Source of the DNA: Gammaproteobacteria bacterium
Lineage (GTDB): Bacteria; Pseudomonadota; Gammaproteobacteria; Pseudomonadales; Azotimanducaceae_A
Reading direction: 5' to 3'
DNA length: 7,181 bases
NCBI GenBank assembly: GCA_028819775.1
Contig: JAPPKV010000477.1
Span: 1 to 7,181, forward strand
Shown: piece by piece, positions 1-5,275 of the stretch
Numbering within the stretch: the first letter of the stretch is position 1
Layout of the letters: each line of letters begins with the position of its first letter
Position numbers and translations under genes: made by a program
The notes under the pieces: model-generated
What the model saw: only the letters and a program-made list of their open reading frames with translations
What the model was told of the DNA's origin: nothing
The model's database searches: none

Positions 1-1
1 G

Positions 2-625
2 CCGAGTGGCATTGCCGTCCACGGCGGCAGCGGGATTTCCCTCGGCGTGATCGAAACGCTGCGCCGAAACGACCCTTCGGTTCCGTACGCGCTGGCGCAT
101 CGACTGGACCGCGACACCTCGGGTTGCCTGGCCGTGGCCAAGAACCGACCCACGCTGCTCGCGCTGCATGCCGAGCTCCGCAAAGGTGCCGTCGGCAAAC
201 GCTACGACCTCGTCGTGGACGGCCACTGGCCAGCGGGTCTGGATGTGGTGGACAAACCACTGGCGCGCTACGCGCTCGCGAGCGGTGAACGCCGGGTGCG
301 TGTGCAGGCTGACGGCGAAGCCTCGACCACCGAGTTCAGCGTGGTGCATCGGTTCGGCGAGGCCACTTGGCTGGCCGCATTTCCGAGAACCGGACGCACG
401 CACCAGATCCGGGTTCACGCGGCCGCCAGCGGCCACCCCATCCTTGGCGATGCCAAGTACGCCCGGGGTAGCGCCCAGGCCCATCCCCGGCTGTTTCTCC
501 ATGCCACCCGGCTGACGTTCCGGCTGCATGGACGGCGGATACGGTTGGACGCGCCGGTGCCTCGCGAGTTCGAAGCGCTTCGAGACGCTTTGAGATCGCT
601 CAATCCCCCGGCGCGAGCGGATTGA
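2..625 (+). CDS. rluC: Ribosomal large subunit pseudouridine synthase C (RluC), 3' part; start lies before the window
   Basis: RluA-family pseudouridine synthase, which isomerises uridines of 23S rRNA in the cytoplasm; E. coli RluC acts at 955, 2504 and 2580. The reading frame is open from base 2 (PSGIAVHGGSGISLGVIE) to TGA at 623-625, giving 207 visible residues. The family active-site motif HRLDRDTSG begins at base 98, with the catalytic Asp of HRLD at 107-109. The second conserved block, RTGRTHQIRVHA, followed by GHPILGDAKY, sits in the C-terminal half. The N-terminal S4 RNA-binding domain expected for RluC would be upstream and is not seen. The motifs alone do not separate RluC from RluA or RluD; the assignment to RluC rests on the VHGGSG/SxGVIE start of the visible part and on the following maf-yceD-rpmF order. 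An internal GTG at base 47 is not the start, because conserved sequence continues before it. The 3' end overlaps the convergent maf gene by 26 bases. Confidence 0.93.
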   Translation, partial: PSGIAVHGGSGISLGVIETLRRNDPSVPYALAHRLDRDTSGCLAVAKNRPTLLALHAELRKGAVGKRYDLVVDGHWPAGLDVVDKPLARYALASGERRVRVQADGEASTTEFSVVHRFGEATWLAAFPRTGRTHQIRVHAAASGHPILGDAKYARGSAQAHPRLFLHATRLTFRLHGRRIRLDAPVPREFEALRDALRSLNPPARAD

Positions 626-1232
626 CACCCTCCGCACGCAACAACTCGCCCAGCGCGATCAGCGGCAGTCCGATGGCGGCGCTCGGATCCACCGTGTCGA
701 CACCGTCAAGCAGAAGGGGACCGAGCCCCTCGAACCGGATGCCGCCGGCGCAGTCGAGGGGTCGGTCGCGTTGGACGTAGCGGCGGATCTCCGCGTCGCT
801 GGCTTCCCGGAAGCGGGCCGTCGTCGTGTCGATGGCGGTGCGAGGGCGATCCGTGGCGGTATTGAGAACCGCAACACCGGTCAGGAAATCGACGCGACGG
901 CGCGAGAAGGCGCGCAACTGGCGGACCGCCGCATTCTCCGTCCCGGGCTTGCCGAGAATCCGACCATCGAAGGTCGCGACCTGGTCGGAGCCGATGACGA
1001 TGGCGTTCGGCCAGCGACTCGCCACGGCCCGAGCCTTGGCAACCGACAACCGCAGGACTAGCTCGCGAGGGGTCTCCCCGGGCAGGGGTGCCTCGTCGAT
1101 GCCGGGAGAATCGACACTGAACGGCATGCCAAGTCGTTCGAGGAGAGCCTGGCGGTATCGCGAAGACGACGCGAGCACGAGGGGAGCGGATCGGCGCAGA
1201 ACAGACGCGTCGGCCTGGCGCACATCGGTCAT
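600..1232 (-). CDS. maf: Maf/YceF-family nucleotide pyrophosphatase (probable m7GTP pyrophosphatase)
   Basis: Maf proteins hydrolyse non-canonical or modified nucleoside triphosphates to the monophosphate and pyrophosphate; the YceF (MafB) branch prefers 7-methyl-GTP. With the ATG at 1230-1232 the protein has 210 residues. Visible Maf signatures are LASSSRYR (residues 20-27), IDE (45-47), GSDQV (81-85, with the probable catalytic Asp83) and LGKP (93-96). The YceF-like C-terminal block CAGGIRFEGLG and the ending GLPLIAL...EGVNPL closely resemble E. coli YceF (194 aa). An in-frame ATG at 1272-1274 would add 14 residues (MVAPPSCQNRRPPA) with no family counterpart. That ATG lies on the -10 element of the opposing promoter and has no ribosome binding site, so I prefer 1232; neither start has a strong Shine-Dalgarno. 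The gene is divergent from yceD and convergent with rluC, as in E. coli. Confidence 0.92.
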   Translation of the reverse strand: MTDVRQADASVLRRSAPLVLASSSRYRQALLERLGMPFSVDSPGIDEAPLPGETPRELVLRLSVAKARAVASRWPNAIVIGSDQVATFDGRILGKPGTENAAVRQLRAFSRRRVDFLTGVAVLNTATDRPRTAIDTTTARFREASDAEIRRYVQRDRPLDCAGGIRFEGLGPLLLDGVDTVDPSAAIGLPLIALGELLRAEGVNPLAPGD

Positions 1233-1250
1233 CGCAGGGGGTCGCCTGTT

Positions 1251-1279
1251 TTGACAGCTAGGGGGCGCGACCATATCAT
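1251..1279 (+). promoter_or_regulatory. Near-consensus sigma70 promoter for the yceD-rpmF-plsX-fab cluster
   Basis: A perfect -35 hexamer TTGACA (1251-1256) is followed by a 17-base spacer and the -10 hexamer TATCAT (1274-1279, 5 of 6 consensus bases). Transcription would start near 1286, leaving a leader of about 20 bases before the yceD start. The position between the divergent maf and yceD genes and the rightward direction fit the head of the ribosomal/fatty-acid operon. The sequence match is direct; activity is inferred. Confidence 0.75.
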
Positions 1280-1306
1280 CCGCGCCGCCGTAAGTTAGCC
1301 GGTGAT

Positions 1307-1846
1307 GTGGTGTCGGTGCCGCAATTGGACGTCGCCCAGCTTGCCCGGGAAGGTGGCAGGTGGCGCGGCATGATCGATGTAGCTGCTTTCGAGCGGCTCG
1401 GCAACGTGCTGTTCAACGCCGGGGACTCGGGCAAGACGAAAGCGACGAGTGTATTCGCCGCTCTCGACTTTTCGCTGGACGACGAGGGCAGGCCTCGGGT
1501 TAGGGGTGCCTGCAAGGTCGTGGCACCGATCTGCTGCAGCCGGTGTGCTGAAACAGTGGATGTCGAGGTGGCGAGCCAACTGGACTTCCGAGTCGTCGCG
1601 TCGGATGCTGAAGTCGAAGGCCTGATGCCGGAGTTGGACGCGGTAGTCAGCGAGGACGCGCGGTTGCCGCTGACGGCCCTCGTCGAGGACGACATCCTGC
1701 TCAGCATCCCGGAGCGGTGCTGCGCGCCAGGGGCGACGTGCGTCCATGCCGGCGAGGCCGAATCGGCAGCGCGCGATGCCGGGATGTCGGAAGCGAAACC
1801 CCTTGCGGGTTTGCAGGCACTTGTTGAGGGCCTTCGGCCCGTTTGA
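1307..1846 (+). CDS. yceD: YceD-family (DUF177) protein, 23S rRNA accumulation protein
   Basis: YceD proteins are encoded just before rpmF in most bacteria; E. coli YceD is linked to 23S rRNA accumulation, but the biochemical role is unclear. The gene encodes 179 residues when started at GTG 1307. GTG codons at 1310 and 1316 are equally possible, and no ATG lies in frame nearby. The N-terminal [10 protein letters not shown], the central Cys-containing block [20 protein letters not shown] (residues 69-88) and the later [14 protein letters not shown] (122-135) match the family pattern of a CxRC motif followed by a conserved acidic VEDEI segment. Two cysteine groups are visible: C69, C76, C77, C80 and C138, C139, C145 with H147. 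The stop codon precedes the rpmF ATG by 14 bases, so translation may be coupled. The promoter at 1251-1279 lies directly upstream. Confidence 0.87.
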   Translation: MVSVPQLDVAQLAREGGRWRGMIDVAAFERLGNVLFNAGDSGKTKATSVFAALDFSLDDEGRPRVRGACKVVAPICCSRCAETVDVEVASQLDFRVVASDAEVEGLMPELDAVVSEDARLPLTALVEDDILLSIPERCCAPGATCVHAGEAESAARDAGMSEAKPLAGLQALVEGLRPV

Positions 1847-1850
1847 ACGG
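1796..1850 (+). promoter_or_regulatory. Three adjacent inverted repeats at the yceD-rpmF junction
   Basis: Three stems lie in a row. AAACCC (1796-1801) pairs with GGGTTT (1807-1812) across CTTGC. GGGCC (1828-1832) pairs with GGCCC (1836-1840) across TTC. CCGTT (1839-1843) pairs with AACGG (1846-1850) across TG. The second and third share bases 1839-1840, so they could be mutually exclusive. The third contains the yceD stop codon and the first bases of the GGAG ribosome binding site of rpmF (1849-1852). The complementarity is seen directly; folding in the mRNA and any effect on L32 translation are inferred. Confidence 0.4.
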
Positions 1851-1860
1851 AGATACCAAG

Positions 1861-2037
1861 ATGGCTGTGCAGCAGAACAAGGTGACGCGGTCGAAACGCG
1901 ACAAGCGACGGTCGCACCATGGGCTCAAAAAGCCCACGTTGTCCATCGACTCGACCACCGGCGAAACCCATCGCCGGCATCACGTCACCGATGAGGGCTA
2001 CTACCGTGGACGCAAGGTCGTCGAATCGCGGCTCTAA
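1861..2037 (+). CDS. rpmF: 50S ribosomal protein L32 (bL32)
   Basis: Small basic protein of the large ribosomal subunit, 58 residues, the normal length. It begins [20 protein letters not shown], the family signature, and continues with [28 protein letters not shown]. There is no CxxC pair, so this is the zinc-independent form of L32. The ATG at 1861 has a GGAG ribosome binding site at 1849-1852 with an 8-base spacer; a TTG at 1843 in the same frame would add six residues without family support. It lies between yceD and plsX, the standard bacterial arrangement. Confidence 0.98.
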   Translation: MAVQQNKVTRSKRDKRRSHHGLKKPTLSIDSTTGETHRRHHVTDEGYYRGRKVVESRL

Positions 2038-2054
2038 CCGGGAAAGCCGGACTC

Positions 2055-3086
2055 ACGCCCATCCGCTTAGCCGTTGACATCCTCGGTGGCGATGCCGCGC
2101 CGACGACTCTCGTGCGCGGCGCCTTGGATGCGGCCGCGTCGCCGGGCCTGCGGAATGCAAGCTCGGAACCGGTAAAGCTGATCTTCTTCGGTCCGGGCGA
2201 CGACGTCGCTCCACTGTTGACCGGAACGTCCCACGACGTCGTTCACGCACCGCGGCGCGTCGAAGTCGACGACCCACTACGTGGCTCGCTTCGGGGCGAG
2301 ATCGACTCGTCGATGCGTAGCGCCGTGAGGGCCCTGGCAGTCGGCGACGCGGACGCCTTGGTGAGTGCCGGAAGTACGGCTGCGCTGGTGGCGCTATCCA
2401 GGCACTTGGTGGGCATGCTCGCCGATATCCGCCGACCCGCGATCATGAAGTCCCTGGGGGGTGCGGACGGCCGTCGATTCCGGATGCTCGATCTTGGCGC
2501 GAACATCGGGTCGGGACCGGGGCAACTGCATCAGTTTGCATTGCTCGGAACCGCCGCGGCCACCGCGTCGCCTGACACGGACGACCGTGCCGGTCGCGAC
2601 GGGATCCCGATTCCATCCGTCGGGCTCCTGAACATCGGTTCGGAAGTGCGCAAGGGGCCGGCGACCGTTCGCGAGGCAGCACGGCTGCTGGAGTCCGACA
2701 ACCGGCTTCGATATGGCGGATTTGTCGAGCCCCACAGGCTGTTCGATGCGGCGACCGACGTGGTCGTTGCCGACGGGTTCGCGGGAAACATCGCGCTGAA
2801 GGCTGCGGAGGGTGCGGCCCAGATGGCGCGTTACCTGCTGGGCAGGGAGCTTTCGGGGCATTCGCCGGGTGTGACGCTGGGCCGGGCCATGCTCCGGGGT
2901 CGTTTGCGCCGTGTTCGGGATGCGTACAATCCCCAGTCGTACAACGGCGCCAGCCTTCTCGGGCTCGCGGGTGTCGTTGTCAAGAGCCATGGCGGTGCGG
3001 ACCGACAGGGCTTCGAGAACGCGGTAAGACAAGCCATGGACGCTCTGTCGACCGGTCTCGTCGCACGGCTTGCGGCCGGGATCTAA
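2055..3086 (+). CDS. plsX: Phosphate acyltransferase PlsX, divergent, with a non-standard or damaged start codon
   Basis: PlsX converts acyl-ACP and phosphate to acyl-phosphate, the donor for PlsY in membrane phospholipid synthesis. The N-terminal PlsX motif is read as IRLAVDILGGDAAP from base 2061. In this frame there is no ATG, GTG or TTG between the stop at 1992 and GTG 2112, which lies beyond that motif. The best-placed start is ACG 2055 (343 residues, giving [M]PIRLAVD); ATC 2061 is possible. GTG 2112 would remove the first 19 residues including GGD and has no ribosome binding site. Other PlsX landmarks (numbered from ACG) are SSMRSAV, SAGSTAAL (104-111), LDLGANIG (145-152), LLNIGSEVRKG, VADGFAGNIALK, NPQSYNGASLLGLAGVVVKSHGGAD. 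Several differ from the usual motifs (SAGNTGAL, GANVD, DxMGGD), and the segment between QFALLG and LLNIG is about nine residues longer than in E. coli. The position between rpmF and fabD supports the call. Confidence 0.88.
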   Translation, partial: TPIRLAVDILGGDAAPTTLVRGALDAAASPGLRNASSEPVKLIFFGPGDDVAPLLTGTSHDVVHAPRRVEVDDPLRGSLRGEIDSSMRSAVRALAVGDADALVSAGSTAALVALSRHLVGMLADIRRPAIMKSLGGADGRRFRMLDLGANIGSGPGQLHQFALLGTAAATASPDTDDRAGRDGIPIPSVGLLNIGSEVRKGPATVREAARLLESDNRLRYGGFVEPHRLFDAATDVVVADGFAGNIALKAAEGAAQMARYLLGRELSGHSPGVTLGRAMLRGRLRRVRDAYNPQSYNGASLLGLAGVVVKSHGGADRQGFENAVRQAMDALSTGLVARLAAGI

Positions 3087-3126
3087 TGCCCGCCGCCTAG
3101 GAGACCGCTCAACAGAAGGAGAACAG

Positions 3127-4059
3127 ATGGGTTTGGGGTTCCTGTTTCCGGGCCAGGGTGCCCAGGTGGTCGGCATGGTCGGCGACATCGGGGCCGTCGA
3201 GGCGGCGGTGCCAAGGCGCTTCGAGGAGGCTTCGGAGGCACTGGGATTCGATCTTGGCGACATCGTCGGCAATGGCCCCGCCGAACGTTTGAACCAGACC
3301 GAGATCACCCAGCCGGCCTTGCTGACGGCGGGTGTCGCGCTGCTCGATGTCTGGCGTCGTCGCAACGGGGCGGAACCCGAGGTCGTGGCCGGGCACAGTC
3401 TCGGGGAATACTCGGCGTTGGTTGCGGTCGGCGCGCTCGAGTTCGCAAGCGCAGTGGTGCTGGTACACGAGCGCGGCAAGTTGATGCAGGGCGCAGCGCC
3501 CGCCGGACAGGGCGCGATGGCCGCCATCCTGGGTTTGGACGACGATACGGTCGAGGAGTGCTGCCAGGACATGGATGGCACCGTCACGCCGGCAAACTAC
3601 AACTCGCCGGGCCAGGTTGTCATCGCCGGTGCTGCCGATGCGGTGGCCGCTGCCATCGAGGCCTGCAAGGCCCGGGGTGCCCGCCGGGCCGTGCAACTTG
3701 ACGTCAGCGTTCCGTCTCATTGCGCCCTGATGGCACCGGCCAGCGAGCCCCTTGCCCGATTGCTCGCCGATGCGGACATCCGCGAAGCGCGCATCCCCGT
3801 GGTCCAGAACTACAGCGCGACGGCCGCGACCGGCCAAGCCGACATCCGGGACAACCTGCTGCGCCAACTCGTGTCCCCGGTTCGTTGGTCGGAGTCCGTG
3901 AGCACTATGGCGCGTTCCGGCACCGAGGTGTTCGTGGAGTGCGGTCCCGGCAACGTCCTCGCGGGGCTGGCTCGTCGCATCGACCGGTCGCTGTCGGTCC
4001 ATGGCATCGGAACCCTCGACGGGCTCGAGTTGGCGCTCGAAGCCTGCCTGGAATCGTGA
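3127..4059 (+). CDS. fabD: Malonyl-CoA:ACP transacylase FabD
   Basis: Transfers malonate from CoA to the ACP phosphopantetheine arm, supplying extender units for type II fatty acid synthesis in the cytoplasm. The protein has 310 residues, as in E. coli (309). It starts MGLGFLFPGQGAQ, with the GQGAQ loop at residues 9-13. The nucleophile elbow GHSLGEYSA has Ser91; the malonate-binding Arg lies in HERGKLMQ; the catalytic His198 lies in SVPSHCALM; GQVVIAG and ECGPGNVLAGL follow. ATG 3127 is preceded by a strong ribosome binding site AGGAG (3117-3121) with a 5-base spacer; the same frame is open from TTG 3070, but that start would lie inside the plsX end and has no support. FabH, which separates plsX and fabD in E. 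coli, is absent: only 40 bases lie between plsX and fabD. Confidence 0.98.
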   Translation: MGLGFLFPGQGAQVVGMVGDIGAVEAAVPRRFEEASEALGFDLGDIVGNGPAERLNQTEITQPALLTAGVALLDVWRRRNGAEPEVVAGHSLGEYSALVAVGALEFASAVVLVHERGKLMQGAAPAGQGAMAAILGLDDDTVEECCQDMDGTVTPANYNSPGQVVIAGAADAVAAAIEACKARGARRAVQLDVSVPSHCALMAPASEPLARLLADADIREARIPVVQNYSATAATGQADIRDNLLRQLVSPVRWSESVSTMARSGTEVFVECGPGNVLAGLARRIDRSLSVHGIGTLDGLELALEACLES

Positions 4060-4061
4060 TC

Positions 4062-4796
4062 GTGAGCGAGAACCGCAAGATCGCGCTCGTAACCGGCGCA
4101 AGTCGCGGCATCGGCAGGGCCATTGCCGCGCGGCTCGCCGCCGATGGCCTATTCGTTGTTGGGACCGCCACGAGCGACGAGGGGGCGGCGGCGGTGGCGG
4201 AGGAGTTGGCGTCCGGCGGGACGGGCGTGGTGTTGCGCCTGGAGGATGAATCCCTAGTCGGCGAAACGGTTGCCGGCATTCAATCGCGCTACGGTGCGCC
4301 GCTGGTCCTCGTCAACAACGCCGGGGTGACCCGGGACAACCTGCTTCTGCGGATGACGCCGGCGCAATGGTCGGCGGTGGTCGACGCGAACCTGACAGGG
4401 ATCTACCGGCTGACCAAACCGCTGCTGCGCGGGATGATGCGGGCACGGTGGGGGCGAATCGTCAACTTGAGCTCTGTCGTCGGCCGAATGGGAAACGCCG
4501 GTCAAGCCAACTATGCCGCAACGAAGGCGGGCATCGAGGGGTTCACCCGATCGCTCGCCCAGGAACTCGGCGGTCGCGGCATCACGGTGAACGCGGTCGC
4601 CCCAGGCTTCATCGACACGGACATGACCCGGGCACTTACCGAGTCGCAACGCCAGGCGATGGTGGATCGAACGGCGCTCGGCAGGATGGGTGAGGTGGAG
4701 GATGTCGCGGCGGTGGTCGCCTTCCTGGTCGGCGACGGCGCTGCCTACATCACCGGAGAGACCGTGCACGTGAACGGCGGCCTCTACGCCGGATGA
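4062..4796 (+). CDS. fabG: 3-oxoacyl-ACP reductase FabG
   Basis: NADPH-dependent short-chain dehydrogenase that reduces 3-oxoacyl-ACP to 3-hydroxyacyl-ACP. With GTG 4062 the protein has 244 residues and aligns end to end with E. coli FabG (MSENRKIALVTG against MNFEGKIALVTG). The cofactor motif TGASRGIG is at residues 11-18 and VNNAGVTRDNLL carries the NNAG element. The catalytic Ser138, Tyr151 and Lys155 (SS and YAATK) have the same numbers as in E. coli. The C-terminal PGFIDTDMT and AAYITGETVHVNGG are typical. A second GTG at 4056 would overlap the fabD stop by four bases and add two residues; either start implies translational coupling to fabD. No clear ribosome binding site is visible. Confidence 0.98.
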   Translation: MSENRKIALVTGASRGIGRAIAARLAADGLFVVGTATSDEGAAAVAEELASGGTGVVLRLEDESLVGETVAGIQSRYGAPLVLVNNAGVTRDNLLLRMTPAQWSAVVDANLTGIYRLTKPLLRGMMRARWGRIVNLSSVVGRMGNAGQANYAATKAGIEGFTRSLAQELGGRGITVNAVAPGFIDTDMTRALTESQRQAMVDRTALGRMGEVEDVAAVVAFLVGDGAAYITGETVHVNGGLYAG

Positions 4797-4990
4797 CCGG
4801 GTGAGGGTTGGTGAACGAGGCGAACGACGCGGACCGTTGAGCCTGTGGTTCAGAGCGTCCAAAAGCGGATAAACTTACGCCCCCGCTGACGGCAGCGGTT
4901 CGCTTACGGTCAACGAAGCGCGGGTGCCGGTTCCGCCGGCGAGTTGCACACCTTAAGTAGCGATTAAAGCGATTAAAAGGAGTCTCGAAC
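4797..4990 (+). promoter_or_regulatory. fabG-acpP intergenic region with three inverted repeats (possible acpP leader)
   Basis: This 194-base gap is the longest non-coding stretch in the window and has no plausible gene. Three short inverted repeats follow one another: CCGCTG/CAGCGG (4883-4888, 4893-4898, loop ACGG), CGCTT/AAGCG (4901-4905, 4916-4920) and GCCGG/CCGGC (4926-4930, 4936-4940). None is followed by a T-run, so they do not look like intrinsic terminators. ACP is made in great excess over the Fab enzymes, so a separate acpP promoter or a stabilising leader here would make sense. I could not find a convincing -35/-10 pair. Confidence 0.4.
4960..4977 (+). repeat. Tandem 9-base repeat GCGATTAAA x2 before acpP
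   Basis: Two perfect head-to-tail copies of GCGATTAAA (4960-4968 and 4969-4977) end directly at the acpP ribosome binding site AAGGAG (4977-4982). The stretch is strikingly A/T-rich for this GC-rich locus. It may keep the ribosome landing site unstructured or be a protein-binding site; the sequence does not decide. Confidence 0.6.
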
Positions 4991-5224
4991 ATGAGCAGTG
5001 TCGACGAGCGAGTCAAGCGACTCATCTGCGAGCAGTTGGGCGTCAAGGAGGAGGAGGTCAAGGACGAAGCGTCATTCGTTGACGACCTAGGGGCGGACTC
5101 GTTGGACACGGTGGAACTGGTGATGGCTCTCGAGGAGGAATTCGAGACCGAGATTCCCGACGAGGAGGCGGAGAATATCACCACCGTCAAAGAAGCGATC
5201 GACTACATCCTTGCCCACCAGTAG
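4991..5224 (+). CDS. acpP: Acyl carrier protein
   Basis: Carries growing acyl chains on a 4'-phosphopantetheine arm between the Fab enzymes, and delivers acyl-ACP to PlsX. The protein has 77 acidic residues. The attachment site is Ser37 in GADSLD (residues 34-39, codon at 5099-5101). Helix II ([24 protein letters not shown]) is almost identical to that of E. coli ACP, and the end ([15 protein letters not shown]) is also typical. ATG 4991 has the strong ribosome binding site AAGGAG (4977-4982) with an 8-base spacer. Residue 13 is Cys where E. coli has Gly. The gene sits between fabG and fabF, separated from fabG by an unusually long leader. Confidence 0.99.
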   Translation: MSSVDERVKRLICEQLGVKEEEVKDEASFVDDLGADSLDTVELVMALEEEFETEIPDEEAENITTVKEAIDYILAHQ

Positions 5225-5235
5225 TCAGCGCTTAA

Positions 5236-5256
5236 CGCGCCGCCCTCCGCGGCGCG
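5236..5256 (+). other. Stable GC hairpin between acpP and fabF
   Basis: CGCGCCGC (5236-5243) and GCGGCGCG (5249-5256) form a perfect 8-base-pair, all-GC stem with the loop CCTCC. It starts 11 bases after the acpP stop and ends 19 bases before the fabF ATG. No T-run follows, so it is not a standard intrinsic terminator. It could protect the 3' end of an abundant acpP transcript or reduce read-through into fabF. The pairing is visible; the function is inferred. Confidence 0.55.
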
Positions 5257-5275
5257 CTCTCAACGGCACTCGATT

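Noticed and set aside
1233..1274. Fourteen-residue N-terminal extension of Maf from ATG 1272-1274
   Set aside because: The added residues have no family counterpart and the codon lies on the -10 element of the opposing promoter.
1276..1983. 235-codon minus-strand frame opposite yceD and rpmF
   Set aside because: Shadow of two well-supported genes including a ribosomal protein; no domain or ribosome binding site.
2112..3086. plsX starting at GTG 2112
   Set aside because: It would remove the conserved GGD-containing N-terminus that is intact in the same frame just upstream, and no ribosome binding site precedes 2112.
2394..4101. Long minus-strand open frames (397 and 330 codons) opposite plsX and fabD
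   Set aside because: Both mirror conserved genes, overlap each other, and show low-complexity Arg/Ser/Ala-rich products without family features.
4849..4875. Candidate acpP promoter: TTCAGA (4849-4854) and TAAACT (4870-4875)
   Set aside because: Both hexamers match consensus at only four positions and the spacer is 15 bases, too weak to call.
4883..4905. Hairpin CCGCTG/CAGCGG as an intrinsic terminator after fabG
   Set aside because: No run of T follows the stem; the next bases are TTCGCTTA.
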